This document shows positions 19,500-29,332 of a DNA stretch of 64,000 nucleotides, piece by piece (position 1 is the stretch's first letter; the number at the start of each line of letters is the position of its first letter). This stretch comes from Paenibacillus xylanexedens (GTDB lineage: Bacteria > Bacillota > Bacilli > Paenibacillales > Paenibacillaceae). Made by a program: the position numbers and the translations under genes. The notes under the pieces are model-generated. The model searched no databases. It saw only the letters and a list, made by a program, of their open reading frames with translations, and was not told where the DNA came from. The DNA is taken from NCBI RefSeq assembly GCF_001908275.1, contig NZ_CP018620.1:3410001-3474000 (forward strand), given 5' to 3'.

Positions 19500-19763
19500 A
19501 TGTCAACAGAAAAAACAGTGCTCTCCAGTTTTGACACATGGAAGAAGTTTCTGGGTGACCGCGTACTGCAAGCAGAGAAGATGGGGATGAGTGAAGAAAC
19601 CATCAACAAACTTGCGTATGAAATCGGCGACTTCCTTGATGAGAAAGTCGATCCGGCGAACCATTCCAACCGGGCATTGAAAGAGTTATGGGATGTCGGC
19701 GATGCAGATGAGCGTCGTACGATTGCGTGCCTGATGGTCAAATTGGCCAAACAAAACGCATAA
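19500..19763 (+). CDS. ymfJ: YmfJ-like DUF3243 protein
   Basis: A small acidic, probably helical protein of 87 residues with a strong AAGGAGG site. The segment RVLQAEKMGMSEETINKLAYEIGDFLDEKVDP is typical of the DUF3243 family found next to ymfI and ymfK in Bacilli. No transmembrane segment, signal or catalytic motif is visible. Function is unknown. Confidence 0.88.
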   Translation: MSTEKTVLSSFDTWKKFLGDRVLQAEKMGMSEETINKLAYEIGDFLDEKVDPANHSNRALKELWDVGDADERRTIACLMVKLAKQNA

Positions 19764-19777
19764 GATTACAGATGAAG

Positions 19778-19800
19778 AGCTCCCGCAAGGGGGCTTTTCT
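19778..19800 (+). terminator. Terminator after ymfJ
   Basis: AGCTCCC and GGGGGCT around a GCAA tetraloop, followed by TTTTCT. Confidence 0.75.
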
Positions 19801-19960
19801 CTAATGATTACAAACGGATTACAGAGCTGTTCTTGTAATTCATTTTCATTTTATATATCATTAACGTGACCCATTTTTAGAAGATGTCTCAGATTGTTGT
19901 CCAGTGGACACGTTCTGTTGCTGTCGAATAATGTGGAATAATGCATTACGGGGTGTTGAA

Positions 19961-20728
19961 ATGGAATCTAAACAATGGTACATGGAATATAAAATACATA
20001 AGAACAGACCCGGTTTGTTAGGCGATATTGCCTCTATGCTGGGGATGCTTGAAGTGAATATATTGACCATTAACGGTGTTGAAGGCAAAACTCGAGGCAT
20101 GCTGCTTGAATCGGATGATGATGAAAAAATCCGTTTGCTTGGTGAAATGCTTGGCAAAGTAAACAGCATCACCGTATCGGCTTTGCGGCAACCTAAATTG
20201 GTGGATATTTTGGCCGTGCGTCATGGCAGATACATTGACCGTGACTCGGATGATCGCAAGACATTTCGTTTTACACGAGATGAACTTGGGTTACTTGTGG
20301 ACTTTTTGGGTGAAGTATTTAAGAGGGAAGGCAATCAGGTCATCGGTTTGCGCGGAATGCCTCGTGTTGGCAAAACGGAATCTATTATTGCGGGCAGCGT
20401 ATGTGCAATGAAGCGATGGACGTTTGTTTCCTCCACACTTCTTCGTCAGACGATAAGGAGTCAAATGTCCGAAGACGAATTGAACCCGAACAATGTCTTC
20501 ATCATTGACGGAATTGTAAGTACGATTCGTTCCAGTGAGCGGCATTACAATCTGTTGCAGGATATTATGTCCATGCCTAGCACCAAAGTTATCGAACATC
20601 CGGATATTTTTGTGCAGGAATCCGAATATGATTTTAATGATTTTGATATTATTATTGAACTTCGCAACAATCCGAATGAAGAAATTATTTATGATACGTT
20701 TACGGCTAGTTACACCGACGAATTGTAA
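19961..20728 (+). CDS. ymfK: YmfK-like DUF3388 protein with ACT-like domain and P-loop
   Basis: 255 residues from ATG 19961; an in-frame GTG at 19904 would add a Cys-rich stretch unlike the family. The N-terminus (YKIHKNRPGLLGDIASMLGMLEVNILTINGVEG) looks like an ACT domain. Near residue 130 a Walker A-like GMPRVGKTES appears, followed by FIINDG-type text (VFIIDGIVSTIRSSE). The protein could therefore bind a small ligand and a nucleotide. Context with ymfJ and ymfM is conserved in Bacillus; function is unknown. Confidence 0.87.
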   Translation: MESKQWYMEYKIHKNRPGLLGDIASMLGMLEVNILTINGVEGKTRGMLLESDDDEKIRLLGEMLGKVNSITVSALRQPKLVDILAVRHGRYIDRDSDDRKTFRFTRDELGLLVDFLGEVFKREGNQVIGLRGMPRVGKTESIIAGSVCAMKRWTFVSSTLLRQTIRSQMSEDELNPNNVFIIDGIVSTIRSSERHYNLLQDIMSMPSTKVIEHPDIFVQESEYDFNDFDIIIELRNNPNEEIIYDTFTASYTDEL

Positions 20729-20794
20729 GGAACCGTACGGAATCATGAAATAGATTAGCAACAACTCAAGAGATAAACATAAGGAGGAGATCGC

Positions 20795-21844
20795 ATGTCT
20801 GAACTGGGTCAGCAGTTAAGGGAGGCCCGGCTGCAAAAAGGGATGAGTCTTGACGATGTACAGGAAATGACAAAAATTCGCAAGAGGTATCTGGAGGCCA
20901 TAGAAGCAGGAGACTACAAAGTGCTGCCGGGCAGCTTCTATGTGCGTGCTTTCATCAAAACCTATGCGGAGACCGTGGGACTGAACCCTGATGAGCTGCT
21001 GGAGGGACACAAAAAAGACGTACCCGCAGAAGAGACGGAAGCAACGATGGAACCGGTTATTCAGAAGCGTTCCAGCCGTCCGGTTGAGCGTAGTAATCGG
21101 TGGATGTCTGTCGCGTTGATGTGGACATTCCCTGTTTTGATCGTAGTTCTGTTGTATGTATACGTGGTGTATAACAATGGTGATGAATCAGATAATCCGG
21201 GGCTTGATTCAGTCAAAATTACAGACAGTCAACAACAGCCTGAGGATAAACCGGATCAACCTGCCGACAACGGACAGGCATCTAATCCGCCTGCGACAGA
21301 TTCAGGTACTGACGGTACTGGTGAAGGCGACGCTGGAGGTAACGGTGGCGGTACAGACACGGAAGGACAGACGGACGGTCAAACTGATGGCCAAACGGAC
21401 GGACAGACGGATGAAACTGAGAAAGAACCAACTGACAATTCACCGTCTAATGTGACTGTTGCAGAAGATGGGAAATCAGGAAATATTACGAACTTTAAAG
21501 TTAACGGTAGTGCAGGGCAACCTGTAACGGTTACGATCAAAGCATCAGGTCATAGCTGGCTGGAAGTGTACAAAGGCGAAAACTCCAGTGGAGAGAAGTT
21601 GGAGTATGGTAACACAGCCGAAGGTGACAGCTATACCTTTGAGTTGGATAGTACAGGCATGTATATTAAGTCCGGGTATGCTGCAGCGACCACGATTGAG
21701 GTTGGCGGGCAAGTTGTAACGGATGGCAAGGCGACCAATCGGATCCGTTTGAAGCTTGGTGAAGACAGTAGTAGCACTACTTCTCCCACAGGTGTTGAAA
21801 ATGGATCAACGGACGGTACAGGGGGTACCACTGGTAGCGAATAA
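20795..21844 (+). CDS. ymfM: RodZ-like helix-turn-helix membrane protein (YmfM family)
   Basis: 349 residues with a strong AAGGAGG site. An N-terminal Cro-type HTH (LREARLQKGMSLDDVQEMT, about 8-70) precedes a single membrane segment (about 106-128). A Gly/Thr/Gln/Asp-rich stalk follows, then a C-terminal DUF4115-type beta domain (about 225-310). This is the RodZ layout: the HTH contacts MreB and the protein tunes cell-wall elongation. The stalk includes four perfect GQTD units encoded by a 12-base tandem repeat. Location before pgsA matches B. subtilis ymfM. Confidence 0.9.
   Translation: MSELGQQLREARLQKGMSLDDVQEMTKIRKRYLEAIEAGDYKVLPGSFYVRAFIKTYAETVGLNPDELLEGHKKDVPAEETEATMEPVIQKRSSRPVERSNRWMSVALMWTFPVLIVVLLYVYVVYNNGDESDNPGLDSVKITDSQQQPEDKPDQPADNGQASNPPATDSGTDGTGEGDAGGNGGGTDTEGQTDGQTDGQTDGQTDETEKEPTDNSPSNVTVAEDGKSGNITNFKVNGSAGQPVTVTIKASGHSWLEVYKGENSSGEKLEYGNTAEGDSYTFELDSTGMYIKSGYAAATTIEVGGQVVTDGKATNRIRLKLGEDSSSTTSPTGVENGSTDGTGGTTGSE
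21365..21412 (+). repeat. 12-bp tandem repeat inside the rodZ-like gene
   Basis: Four copies of a 12-base unit close to GGACAGACGGAC, each encoding GQTD (residues 191-206). The copies differ at several positions, so the repeat is not newly made. Confidence 0.85.
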
Positions 21845-21917
21845 CCGGGTCAACCGCAGGAGACAATAATCGTGTCTTAACTTGCAGTTAACTTTTGGTG
21901 AAGTGAGGTGGATGGCT

Positions 21918-22082
21918 GTGACAGTCAGCTGGATCGTAACAGGTTTAGGGATCATTGTCAGCCTCCTGGGTTATTACCTGACTCCAAGTGCTTGGGGTTA
22001 CGGAATATTGGGTTTTGGACTTGCACATGTACTTTTGGGTGTGCTCGATATGTTCAGACAGCCCAACCGCAGCCGCTATTAG
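21918..22082 (+). CDS. Small membrane protein, two predicted segments
   Basis: A short hydrophobic protein of about 54 residues (TVSWIVTGLGIIVSLLGYYLTPS, then a second segment GILGFGLAHVLLGVLDMF) with a basic C-terminus. GTG at 21918 is chosen because GAGGTGG lies 6 bases upstream; ATG at 21912 is so close that it overlaps that site. It sits between the rodZ-like gene and a strong terminator. No family is recognised. Confidence 0.6.
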   Translation: MTVSWIVTGLGIIVSLLGYYLTPSAWGYGILGFGLAHVLLGVLDMFRQPNRSRY

Positions 22083-22100
22083 GTTGGAAGCTGGACCAGC

Positions 22101-22148
22101 AAGCATTTTTGGCAACCACTTGAAGTGGAAGCCAAAAATGCTTTTTTC
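22101..22148 (+). terminator. Terminator
   Basis: AGCATTTTTGGC pairs with GCCAAAAATGCT (inner CCACTT/AAGTGG), followed by TTTTTT. Confidence 0.93.
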
Positions 22149-22237
22149 TTTGTGTAAAACAGCTTGAAATTAGACTTTTGCTTAAGGTATCCTCTATAAT
22201 GTTACAGAACATACGATTAACTGAAAGGGTGACTGGT

Positions 22238-22729
22238 TTGAGCTCAGAAAATTCATTTGATATCGTGTCCAAAATGGACTTGCAAGAACTGACAAATGCC
22301 GTTACACAAACCGAGAAAGAAATTGGCGCTCGTTATGACTTCAAGGGCAGCAAGAGCAGCCTGAAACTGGATAAGGATGCGTTAACGATCGTATCTGATG
22401 ATGAGACCAAACTCAAGGCTGTCATTGACGTGCTTCAATCCAAAATGGCGAAGCGTGGTCTACCATTGAAAAATATTGATTACGCAAAGGTAGAGCCAGC
22501 GTCTTCTGGTACAGTCCGCCAGCGTTTGAATTTTAAACAGGGGATTGATCAGGACATCGCCAAGAAAATCAATATTCTTATTCGGGACTCCAAGATGAAG
22601 GTGAAGAGTCAGATTCAGGGAGACCAGCTTCGGGTAACTGGTAAGAGTAAAAATGATTTGCAAGCTGTCATGCAGCTGCTAAATGGTGCTAACCTGCCTC
22701 TGGATTTGCAATATACAAATTTCAAGTAA
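22238..22729 (+). CDS. YajQ-family nucleotide-binding protein
   Basis: 163 residues from TTG 22238 (GAAAGGGTGAC upstream), beginning MSSENSFDIVSKMDLQELTNA. Two repeated ferredoxin-like halves and the motifs RYDFKG and KLKAVID identify the YajQ (UPF0234) family. Members bind nucleotides; in Xanthomonas a homologue is a cyclic di-GMP effector. In Firmicutes the role is not settled. It has its own promoter (TATAAT at 22195-22200 with a weak -35) and is monocistronic. Confidence 0.93.
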   Translation: MSSENSFDIVSKMDLQELTNAVTQTEKEIGARYDFKGSKSSLKLDKDALTIVSDDETKLKAVIDVLQSKMAKRGLPLKNIDYAKVEPASSGTVRQRLNFKQGIDQDIAKKINILIRDSKMKVKSQIQGDQLRVTGKSKNDLQAVMQLLNGANLPLDLQYTNFK

Positions 22730-22757
22730 TATGGTCTTTTTGTAGCAAAAGTGTTTT

Positions 22758-22786
22758 TTGACACGGTATTGGGCGTATATTATACT
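22758..22786 (+). promoter_or_regulatory. Sigma-A promoter of pgsA
   Basis: TTGACA, a 17-base spacer and TATACT. The predicted leader is about 255 bases (22793-23048). It contains further TTGAC-type sequences but no recognised riboswitch or terminator. Confidence 0.75.
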
Positions 22787-23048
22787 AAGTGTGCATTGCT
22801 GGCAGTCAAGCATCAAGTCCAGTCCTCATCGTTTGCTGACTTTGTGAAAAGCAGTACATCTCCTGGAAGTCACCGGAACGTTTAAAGCGTTTTGCTTTTG
22901 AGCGGTTGACTTTATTTTTTGCGTTTCTACATAGTGGGATCATGTTAATATGGATTGACATTGAAACTGTACATTTCATGTTCCGGATGATGATAACGGG
23001 ATTATGATGATTGTTTGGAGTAATGGAGGATATGAGGGAGGGCGTCTT

Positions 23049-23636
23049 GTGAATTTACCCAACCGGATTACGCTTGCACGAATTTGCTTAATCCCTTTTT
23101 TGATGGTGTTCCTGCTCGTGGATTTTCCATTTTATCCAGAGCCGTTGCAGCTTGGAAGCTTGTCGCTTCCGTATAATCAACTGATTGCTGCTGTTATTTT
23201 TATCATCGCCGCAAGCACAGATGGAATTGACGGATACCTTGCGCGGAAAAATAACATGGTTACCAACCTGGGGAAACTGCTCGATCCACTCGCAGACAAG
23301 CTGCTGGTTACTGCAGTTTTGATCTCGCTTGTGGAGATGGGCAAGCTGGATTCCTGGATTGCAGTTGTCATTATTAGTCGTGAATTCGCAGTTACCGGCT
23401 TGCGTCAAATTGCATTGCTGGATGGTTCGGTTGTTGCCGCCAGTGCTTGGGGCAAGCTGAAGACTGTAGTGCAGATTGTGGCGATTGTGCTGTTGCTGTT
23501 GAACAATTTCCCGTTTTCATACACGGGTATTCATGTCGATATTATCGCGGTATGGGCAGCAGCGCTTATTACCATCTGGTCGGGTATCGATTACTTTATC
23601 AAAAACAAAAACCTGCTTCATTTAACAAAAGCATAA
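23049..23636 (+). CDS. pgsA: CDP-diacylglycerol--glycerol-3-phosphate 3-phosphatidyltransferase
   Basis: Makes phosphatidylglycerophosphate, the committed step to phosphatidylglycerol and cardiolipin, in the membrane. 195 residues from GTG 23049 (GAGGGAGGGCG upstream). The CDP-alcohol phosphotransferase signature DGIDGYLAR...G...D...D is at about residues 57-82 (STDGIDGYLARK, then LLDPLADKLL). Several hydrophobic helices follow. The position upstream of cinA and recA is conserved. Confidence 0.96.
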   Translation: MNLPNRITLARICLIPFLMVFLLVDFPFYPEPLQLGSLSLPYNQLIAAVIFIIAASTDGIDGYLARKNNMVTNLGKLLDPLADKLLVTAVLISLVEMGKLDSWIAVVIISREFAVTGLRQIALLDGSVVAASAWGKLKTVVQIVAIVLLLLNNFPFSYTGIHVDIIAVWAAALITIWSGIDYFIKNKNLLHLTKA

Positions 23637-23743
23637 TGGTTTGTTCTTAAATGGGTAATCATGAAGGAAGCAGTGGGTCAGGGGCAATAGGAAATTATCC
23701 TATTGCCCTTTGATCACTCACCACGTGTACAGGAGGATGCTCA

Positions 23744-25000
23744 ATGAAGGCAGAAATCATTGCAGTTGGCACAGAGCTACTGCTTGGACAAATCGTCAAT
23801 ACCAATGCCAGATACCTATCCCGTGAATTGGCTGCGATGGGTATCGATGTATATTTCCAAACGGTGGTTGGGGATAACCTGAACCGACTTAGTGAAGCTA
23901 TTCGCATTGCGCAGAGCCGTGCAGACGTTATTTTATTTTCCGGTGGCATCGGACCTACCCAAGATGATCTGACCAAGGATGCGCTCGCAGCTGTTCTTAA
24001 CCGGAAACTGCATACAGATCGAATGGCAATGGACAAAATTGAGAGCTTTTTCAGAGATCGTAATGTGGATATGACAGAGAATAACCGACGTCAGGCGATC
24101 GTTATTGATGGCGGAACACCTCTGGCCAATGAAACGGGCCTTGCGGCAGGAAATGCGATTTCTGACAATGACAAATATTATGTTGTGATGCCTGGACCAC
24201 CTAAAGAGTTGATTCCAATGTTTGAACAGGAAGTCAAACCTTGGCTGTTCCAGCATGTACTCACAGAAGAGATGCCGATCTATTCCCGAATGCTCAAATT
24301 CGCAGGTATTGGTGAATCTGCTCTGGAAGATCGACTTCTGGATCTGATTGACGCGCAGACAGACCCTACGATTGCTCCTTACGCGAGCGAAGGCGAAGTT
24401 ACGGTACGTGTCTCCACAAAGGCTGCGAGTGAGGGAGAGGCGAAGCTGAAGCTGGATGCGATGGAGGTTCAGATTCGGGAGCGTTTGACAGAACATCTCT
24501 ACGCGAACGAGGATGTGCCTATAGAGTACACGATTGTAACGATGATGTCTGACATGGGGCTGACGCTCAGCGCTGCTGAGAGCTGTACAGGGGGGCTTGT
24601 CATGCAAAGTCTGACCTCTGTACCCGGAAGCGCGTCAATGCTTAAAGGTGGAATTGTTTGTTACTCCAATGAAATTAAAGAAAAGCTGCTAAATGTGCCT
24701 CATGATTATCTGGAAGGTGAAGATGCACCTGGGGCGGTAAGCCCTGAGGTTGCAAAAGTGCTTGCTGAGCAGATCCGCATGATTGGCGATGCTGATTTTG
24801 GCTTGGCTGTTACCGGTGTAGCTGGACCGGGATATTCGGAACGTAAACCACCCGGACTTGTCTTCATCGCTCTTGCTGAACGTGGAAAAGAGACGGAAAT
24901 TCATGAGTTGCGTATTAATGGTAATCGTGAGACTGTTCGCATTCGTTCAGCCAAAGCGATTCTCTATCGCTTATGGCAAAAACTTGTGGCGATGGATTGA
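23744..25000 (+). CDS. cinA: CinA-family protein (competence/damage-inducible, NMN deamidase type)
   Basis: 418 residues, AGGAGG before ATG. The N-terminal MoaB/MogA-like domain (AEIIAVGTELLLGQ, FSGGIGPTQDD) is joined to a C-terminal NMN-deamidase-like CinA domain from about residue 260 (LSAAESCTGGLVMQ, GLAVTGVAGPG). In some bacteria the C-terminal domain recycles nicotinamide mononucleotide, which would complement the pncA/pncB salvage genes elsewhere in the window. In B. subtilis cinA is linked to recA and competence, as here. Confidence 0.95.
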   Translation: MKAEIIAVGTELLLGQIVNTNARYLSRELAAMGIDVYFQTVVGDNLNRLSEAIRIAQSRADVILFSGGIGPTQDDLTKDALAAVLNRKLHTDRMAMDKIESFFRDRNVDMTENNRRQAIVIDGGTPLANETGLAAGNAISDNDKYYVVMPGPPKELIPMFEQEVKPWLFQHVLTEEMPIYSRMLKFAGIGESALEDRLLDLIDAQTDPTIAPYASEGEVTVRVSTKAASEGEAKLKLDAMEVQIRERLTEHLYANEDVPIEYTIVTMMSDMGLTLSAAESCTGGLVMQSLTSVPGSASMLKGGIVCYSNEIKEKLLNVPHDYLEGEDAPGAVSPEVAKVLAEQIRMIGDADFGLAVTGVAGPGYSERKPPGLVFIALAERGKETEIHELRINGNRETVRIRSAKAILYRLWQKLVAMD

Positions 25001-25059
25001 TTAGTTAATAGCTTCGATTGCATTTACAGTTCCAAGCAAGTATAATTAAGGAAGACGGA

Positions 25060-25107
25060 AGAACCGTAGAATTAGGCTTTACAGCCTTGTTTACGGTTCT
25101 TTTTTCT
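25060..25107 (+). terminator. Terminator between cinA and recA
   Basis: AGAACCGTA pairs with TACGGTTCT (inner AGGCTTTACAGCCT hairpin), followed by TTTTTT. Confidence 0.88.
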
Positions 25108-25161
25108 GTTTAATGGAAAGTTTCCTTGAGGAAGAGGCGCCTCGGCCTTTACAAAAAAAAA

Positions 25162-25175
25162 CGAATGTATGTTCG
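25162..25175 (+). promoter_or_regulatory. LexA (SOS) box upstream of recA
   Basis: CGAATGTATGTTCG matches the Gram-positive SOS box CGAAC-n4-GTTCG with one change in the left arm. It lies 10 bases upstream of the recA -35 element, as expected for LexA repression of recA. Confidence 0.85.
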
Positions 25176-25184
25176 AAAAAAAGC

Positions 25185-25213
25185 TTGGCAAACGTGTTAA
25201 AACAAGGTATCAT
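25185..25213 (+). promoter_or_regulatory. recA promoter
   Basis: TTGGCA, a 17-base spacer and TATCAT, directly after the LexA box. The leader is about 25 bases. Confidence 0.75.
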
Positions 25214-25244
25214 TATCTTATAAACAGTAAAGGGTGTGAGCTTA

Positions 25245-26309
25245 TTGTCAGACCGTCGTGCCGCGCTTGATATGGCGCTCCGTCAAATAGAGAAGCAATT
25301 TGGTAAAGGATCCATCATGAAACTGGGTGAGTCCACTCATATGAATGTGGAAATTATTCCCAGTGGTTCCTTGGCTTTGGATATTGCATTAGGAACAGGC
25401 GGCTTGCCTAAAGGCCGTATTGTTGAAATATATGGACCTGAATCCTCTGGTAAAACAACCGTAGCATTGCATGCTATCGCTGAAGTACAAAGAGCGGGTG
25501 GACAAGCTGCATTTATCGATGCCGAGCATGCTCTTGACCCACAATACGCAAGCAAACTTGGTGTTAATATTGATGAATTGCTTCTGTCTCAGCCAGATAC
25601 GGGTGAGCAAGGGCTGGAAATTGCAGAAGCTCTTGTACGCAGTGGTGCAGTAGATATCGTCGTTATTGACTCTGTAGCCGCATTGGTTCCAAAAGCAGAG
25701 ATTGAAGGCGAAATGGGCGATTCACACGTTGGTTTGCAAGCGCGTTTGATGTCTCAGGCGCTGCGTAAACTGTCTGGTGCAATCAGCAAATCCAAAACAA
25801 TCGCAATCTTCATTAACCAGCTTCGTGAGAAAGTCGGCGTTATGTTTGGTAATCCGGAAACAACACCTGGTGGTCGTGCTCTGAAGTTTTATTCCACAGT
25901 ACGTCTGGATGTGCGTCGTATTGAGAGTATCAAATCAGGCAATGACATGATTGGTAACCGTACTCGTATTAAAGTTGTGAAAAACAAAGTGGCACCTCCG
26001 TTTAAACAAGCGGAAGTGGATATCATGTATGGCGAGGGTATCTCGAGAGAAGGCAGTATCATTGACATTGGTACAGAGCTGGACATCGTTAATAAAAGTG
26101 GTGCATGGTACTCCTACGAAGGCGAGCGTTTAGGACAAGGCCGTGAGAACGCAAAGCAGTTCATGAAAGAGCATAAAGATATTGCTGACATCATTGAACA
26201 AAAAATTCGTGTAGCCAGTAACTTGGTTACTGCAGTTCCTGCGCCAACGAGTGAAGAGCAACAAAAAGAAGCAGCAGAAGAACAAGAATTGTTTGAAATC
26301 AACGAGTAA
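25245..26309 (+). CDS. recA: Recombinase RecA
   Basis: Forms filaments on single-stranded DNA for strand exchange and stimulates LexA self-cleavage. 354 residues from TTG 25245, giving [22 protein letters not shown] as in other Bacilli; GTG 25236 overlaps the ribosome site AAAGGGTG. Walker [10 protein letters not shown] is near residue 64, followed by the loop-1 region [15 protein letters not shown] and the loop-2 region [14 protein letters not shown]. The acidic tail ends ELFEINE. A LexA box and promoter lie directly upstream, recX downstream. Confidence 0.98.
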   Translation: MSDRRAALDMALRQIEKQFGKGSIMKLGESTHMNVEIIPSGSLALDIALGTGGLPKGRIVEIYGPESSGKTTVALHAIAEVQRAGGQAAFIDAEHALDPQYASKLGVNIDELLLSQPDTGEQGLEIAEALVRSGAVDIVVIDSVAALVPKAEIEGEMGDSHVGLQARLMSQALRKLSGAISKSKTIAIFINQLREKVGVMFGNPETTPGGRALKFYSTVRLDVRRIESIKSGNDMIGNRTRIKVVKNKVAPPFKQAEVDIMYGEGISREGSIIDIGTELDIVNKSGAWYSYEGERLGQGRENAKQFMKEHKDIADIIEQKIRVASNLVTAVPAPTSEEQQKEAAEEQELFEINE

Positions 26310-26427
26310 TCTCTCAAAACCTCTCTAGGGAGGACCCTGAGGGTGTTCCCCACTGGACTCCGTAAACTTATCTGATTGAGCTTGGGTCAATCTGGATAAT
26401 GGATTGTAGTGGGAGTACTCGTGCTGT

Positions 26428-26463
26428 CTAACAGCCCCTGTCCCAATGGACAGGGGCTGTTAG
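26428..26463 (+). other. Perfect 16-bp hairpin after recA without T run
   Basis: CTAACAGCCCCTGTCC and its exact complement flank a four-base loop. No T run follows, so it is not a classical terminator; it may stabilise the recA mRNA 3' end or cause pausing. Confidence 0.6.
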
Positions 26464-26483
26464 CACGCTAACTGTGGAGTAAA

Positions 26484-26509
26484 GGCCGGGCAGAGTTCCC
26501 GGTCTTTTG
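26484..26509 (+). terminator. Probable terminator between recA and recX
   Basis: GGCCGGG pairs with CCCGGTC (one G-T), then TTTTGTATT. Moderate strength; recX has no obvious promoter of its own, so read-through is possible. Confidence 0.6.
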
Positions 26510-26588
26510 TATTATTATTGTTCTCTGTCCTATGTGAATATGTGTTTGGCGTAGTCAGAATGAAAATGTTATGAAAGGGGAGACCAGA

Positions 26589-27326
26589 ATGGATCAACAT
26601 GACGAGGATTTATATGAAGAAGCAGAACAGGACGGCCTATCCCAATTTCCGGACAACGAAGAACTTATTATTACACGTGTAGAACGAACAAAGAGCAGGC
26701 AAGCTCGTTATCGAATCACTTTTGGTATCCACTCCATTACGGTTCTTGAAGATGTGATGATTAAATACAGGATGACTCAAGGTAATACGTTTATGAAGAA
26801 GGATCTGGAAGATATCATTCTAGCTGACGAGCGACAGCGGACGTATGCACAGTCTCTGCGCTTTTTGGAGCATAAACCGCGCACACGCCATGAATTAAGT
26901 CAGAAACTTCGTCAGAAGGAGTTTGCTGCACCTTTGATTGAAGAGGCGCTGGATCGGCTTGAGCGGGAGAACCTGGTGGATGACGATCTATTTGCGAAGG
27001 AATGGACAAGACAGCGTATGGAGGGCAAGCGGAAGGGAAAACTGTGGATAAGGCAAGAGCTGCGTCAAAAGGGCATTGCCAATGATCTCATTGTTGAGGC
27101 ACTAGAAGGTATTAGTACAGATGCGGAATTTGAGACTGCCTTGAGTGCAGGACGCAAAAAATGGAATCAGGTCAAAGGGGACGTCAAAGAGAAGAAAAAT
27201 AAAACGCTTCCCTTCCTAATGAGACGTGGTTTTTCAATGGATATGGTGCGCCGGGTCGTGAATTGTTTAATTGAAGAAGATGAGGCTGGGGACCCTGAAG
27301 ATGACGAAGCGTTGTTATGGGATTAG
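26589..27326 (+). CDS. recX: Regulatory protein RecX
   Basis: 245 residues from ATG 26589, 6 bases after GGGGAG; an upstream in-frame ATG at 26571 overlaps that site. Three-helix RecX repeats are visible (RFLEHKPRTRHELSQKLRQK, ALDRLERENLVDDDLFAKEWTRQRM, GKLWIRQELRQKGI). The acidic N-terminus is longer than in many members. RecX binds RecA filaments and limits or remodels them. Location just after recA supports the call. Confidence 0.93.
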   Translation: MDQHDEDLYEEAEQDGLSQFPDNEELIITRVERTKSRQARYRITFGIHSITVLEDVMIKYRMTQGNTFMKKDLEDIILADERQRTYAQSLRFLEHKPRTRHELSQKLRQKEFAAPLIEEALDRLERENLVDDDLFAKEWTRQRMEGKRKGKLWIRQELRQKGIANDLIVEALEGISTDAEFETALSAGRKKWNQVKGDVKEKKNKTLPFLMRRGFSMDMVRRVVNCLIEEDEAGDPEDDEALLWD

Positions 27327-27354
27327 CAGACTAGAGTCTCTATACTGCATTCTC

Positions 27355-27384
27355 TTGACAATTTCTTTCGTCAAATACTAAAAT
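27355..27384 (+). promoter_or_regulatory. Sigma-A promoter of rny
   Basis: TTGACA, an 18-base spacer and TAAAAT. The leader before rny is about 245 bases, with nothing recognisable in it. Confidence 0.7.
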
Positions 27385-27636
27385 GGACATGAGTCTGTAA
27401 GAAATGGACAACCCTTTTTCCTTCCAAAAAAGCGGTTTCGGTTTCTTAAGATTTATACCATTCTTAATTATGGGTTCGCTGGAAACAGTGAATAGTACGT
27501 GGAAACATGTACATGTGAAATGAAAATCGGCGGGGGATCGCCGTGAGTATTCGTTATTCCCAAACATATGTAAGGTTTGAAAACTGCAAATTGACCCAAG
27601 GAATGCCTTGGAGGAACCAACGAGGAGGTGAACAGT

Positions 27637-29178
27637 ATGGAAATTGCAATCACGATCGCTCTCGTTGTGGCCGCGCTAATCATTGGGTTCGGAGTAGGGT
27701 ATTTTATTCGCAAATCTCTTGCAGAGGCTAAAATCTCTAGTGCGGAACAAGCTGCCGTACAAATCGTGGAGAACGCGAAGAAAGAGGCAGAAGCACTGAA
27801 GAAAGAAACGGTGCTGGAAGCGAAGGATGAAATCCATCGCATTCGTGCTGAAGCTGAAAAAGACACTCGTGAACGTCGGAATGAAATTCAACGACAAGAA
27901 AGACGATTGTTGCAAAAAGAAGAGTCGCTGGATAAAAAATTGGAATCACTCGAACGTAAAGAAGAGCAAGTGGCTAACAAAGAGAAACGAATTGATGAGA
28001 CTCAGCAGCAGATCGAAATGATTTACAAAAACCAGGTGACAGAGTTGGAACGTATATCCAACCTCACTATGGAAGACGCACGCAGTATCATACTGTCCAA
28101 CGTAGAACAGGAAGTTCGTCATGAGACGGCTCAAATGATCAAGGACATTGAACAACAAGCGAAGGAAGAAGCGGACAAAAAGTCCCGCGAGATTATTACA
28201 CTCGCCATCCAACGCTGTGCGGCTGACCACGTAGCGGAAACAACGGTATCTGTTGTTACCCTGCCAAATGAAGAAATGAAAGGCCGGATTATCGGTCGTG
28301 AAGGACGTAACATCCGTGCGCTTGAAACCCTTACAGGGATTGACCTCATTATCGATGATACGCCAGAAGCTGTTATTCTGTCGGGCTTTGATCCGATTCG
28401 CCGTGAAATCGCCCGTACTGCCCTGGAGAAACTGGTGGCTGATGGACGTATTCACCCGGCACGGATTGAAGAGATGGTTGAGAAATCCCGCAAAGAAGTG
28501 GATGAGCGCATCCGTGAATACGGTGAGCAAGCTACCTTTGAAGTGGGCGTGCATGGTCTGCATCCGGATCTGATTAAAATTTTGGGCCGGTTGAAGTTCC
28601 GTACAAGTTACGGTCAAAACGTCTTGAAACATTCCATGGAAGTCGCTTATCTGGCTGGACTGATGGCTGGCGAACTCGGAGAAGACGTAACTCTGGCAAG
28701 ACGTGCAGGTCTATTGCATGACATCGGTAAAGCGCTGGATCACGAAGTGGAAGGATCACACGTCGAAATTGGCGTGGAACTGGCGAAGAAATACAAAGAA
28801 CATCCGGTTGTAATCAACAGTATCGCGTCCCATCACGGAGATTGCGAAGCGACTTCGGTCATTGCCATGTTGGTTGGCGCAGCAGATGCGCTCTCCGCAG
28901 CAAGACCAGGCGCACGCCGCGAAACGCTGGAAACGTATATCAAACGACTGGAGAAGCTGGAAGAAATCTCAGAGTCCTTCGAAGGTGTCGAGAAATCGTA
29001 CGCCATTCAGGCCGGACGCGAAGTTCGCGTTATGGTACAGCCTGAGAAGATCGATGATGCTGAAGCCTTCCGCTTAGCCCGTGACATCACGAAGATGATT
29101 GAGAATGAACTCGACTATCCGGGTCACATCAAAGTCACCGTCATCCGGGAAACCCGTGCGGTTGAATACGCAAAATAG
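27637..29178 (+). CDS. rny: Ribonuclease Y
   Basis: A membrane-bound endoribonuclease that starts bulk mRNA decay in Firmicutes. 513 residues from ATG 27637, with GAGGAGG 8 bases upstream. Layout: an N-terminal membrane helix (about 3-25), a long Lys/Glu-rich coiled coil (about 35-200), a KH domain ([16 protein letters not shown], about 210-270) and an HD domain with [12 protein letters not shown] near 365. Together with PNPase and RNase J it completes the RNA-decay set in this window. Confidence 0.97.
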   Translation: MEIAITIALVVAALIIGFGVGYFIRKSLAEAKISSAEQAAVQIVENAKKEAEALKKETVLEAKDEIHRIRAEAEKDTRERRNEIQRQERRLLQKEESLDKKLESLERKEEQVANKEKRIDETQQQIEMIYKNQVTELERISNLTMEDARSIILSNVEQEVRHETAQMIKDIEQQAKEEADKKSREIITLAIQRCAADHVAETTVSVVTLPNEEMKGRIIGREGRNIRALETLTGIDLIIDDTPEAVILSGFDPIRREIARTALEKLVADGRIHPARIEEMVEKSRKEVDERIREYGEQATFEVGVHGLHPDLIKILGRLKFRTSYGQNVLKHSMEVAYLAGLMAGELGEDVTLARRAGLLHDIGKALDHEVEGSHVEIGVELAKKYKEHPVVINSIASHHGDCEATSVIAMLVGAADALSAARPGARRETLETYIKRLEKLEEISESFEGVEKSYAIQAGREVRVMVQPEKIDDAEAFRLARDITKMIENELDYPGHIKVTVIRETRAVEYAK

Positions 29179-29186
29179 AGCATTAC

Positions 29187-29220
29187 GGAAAAGTGGCCGC
29201 AGTAGTGGGCCACTTTTCCT
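29187..29220 (+). terminator. Terminator after rny
   Basis: GGAAAAGTGGCC pairs with GGCCACTTTTCC around an eight-base loop; the T stretch lies within the stem. Confidence 0.7.
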
Positions 29221-29332
29221 GTTGATAGCCTGTTAAAAGGCAACTACACATCATGGAGCATGAGATAGAGTCCTGCAAAGGTTCAACATTTGAAGTAAGA
29301 GGACTTTGCAGGAATTGAGGAGGCGGTAATCA

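Noticed and set aside
21365..21412. CRISPR-like array
   Set aside because: Units are directly adjacent 12-base coding repeats without spacers, inside the stalk region of a membrane protein.
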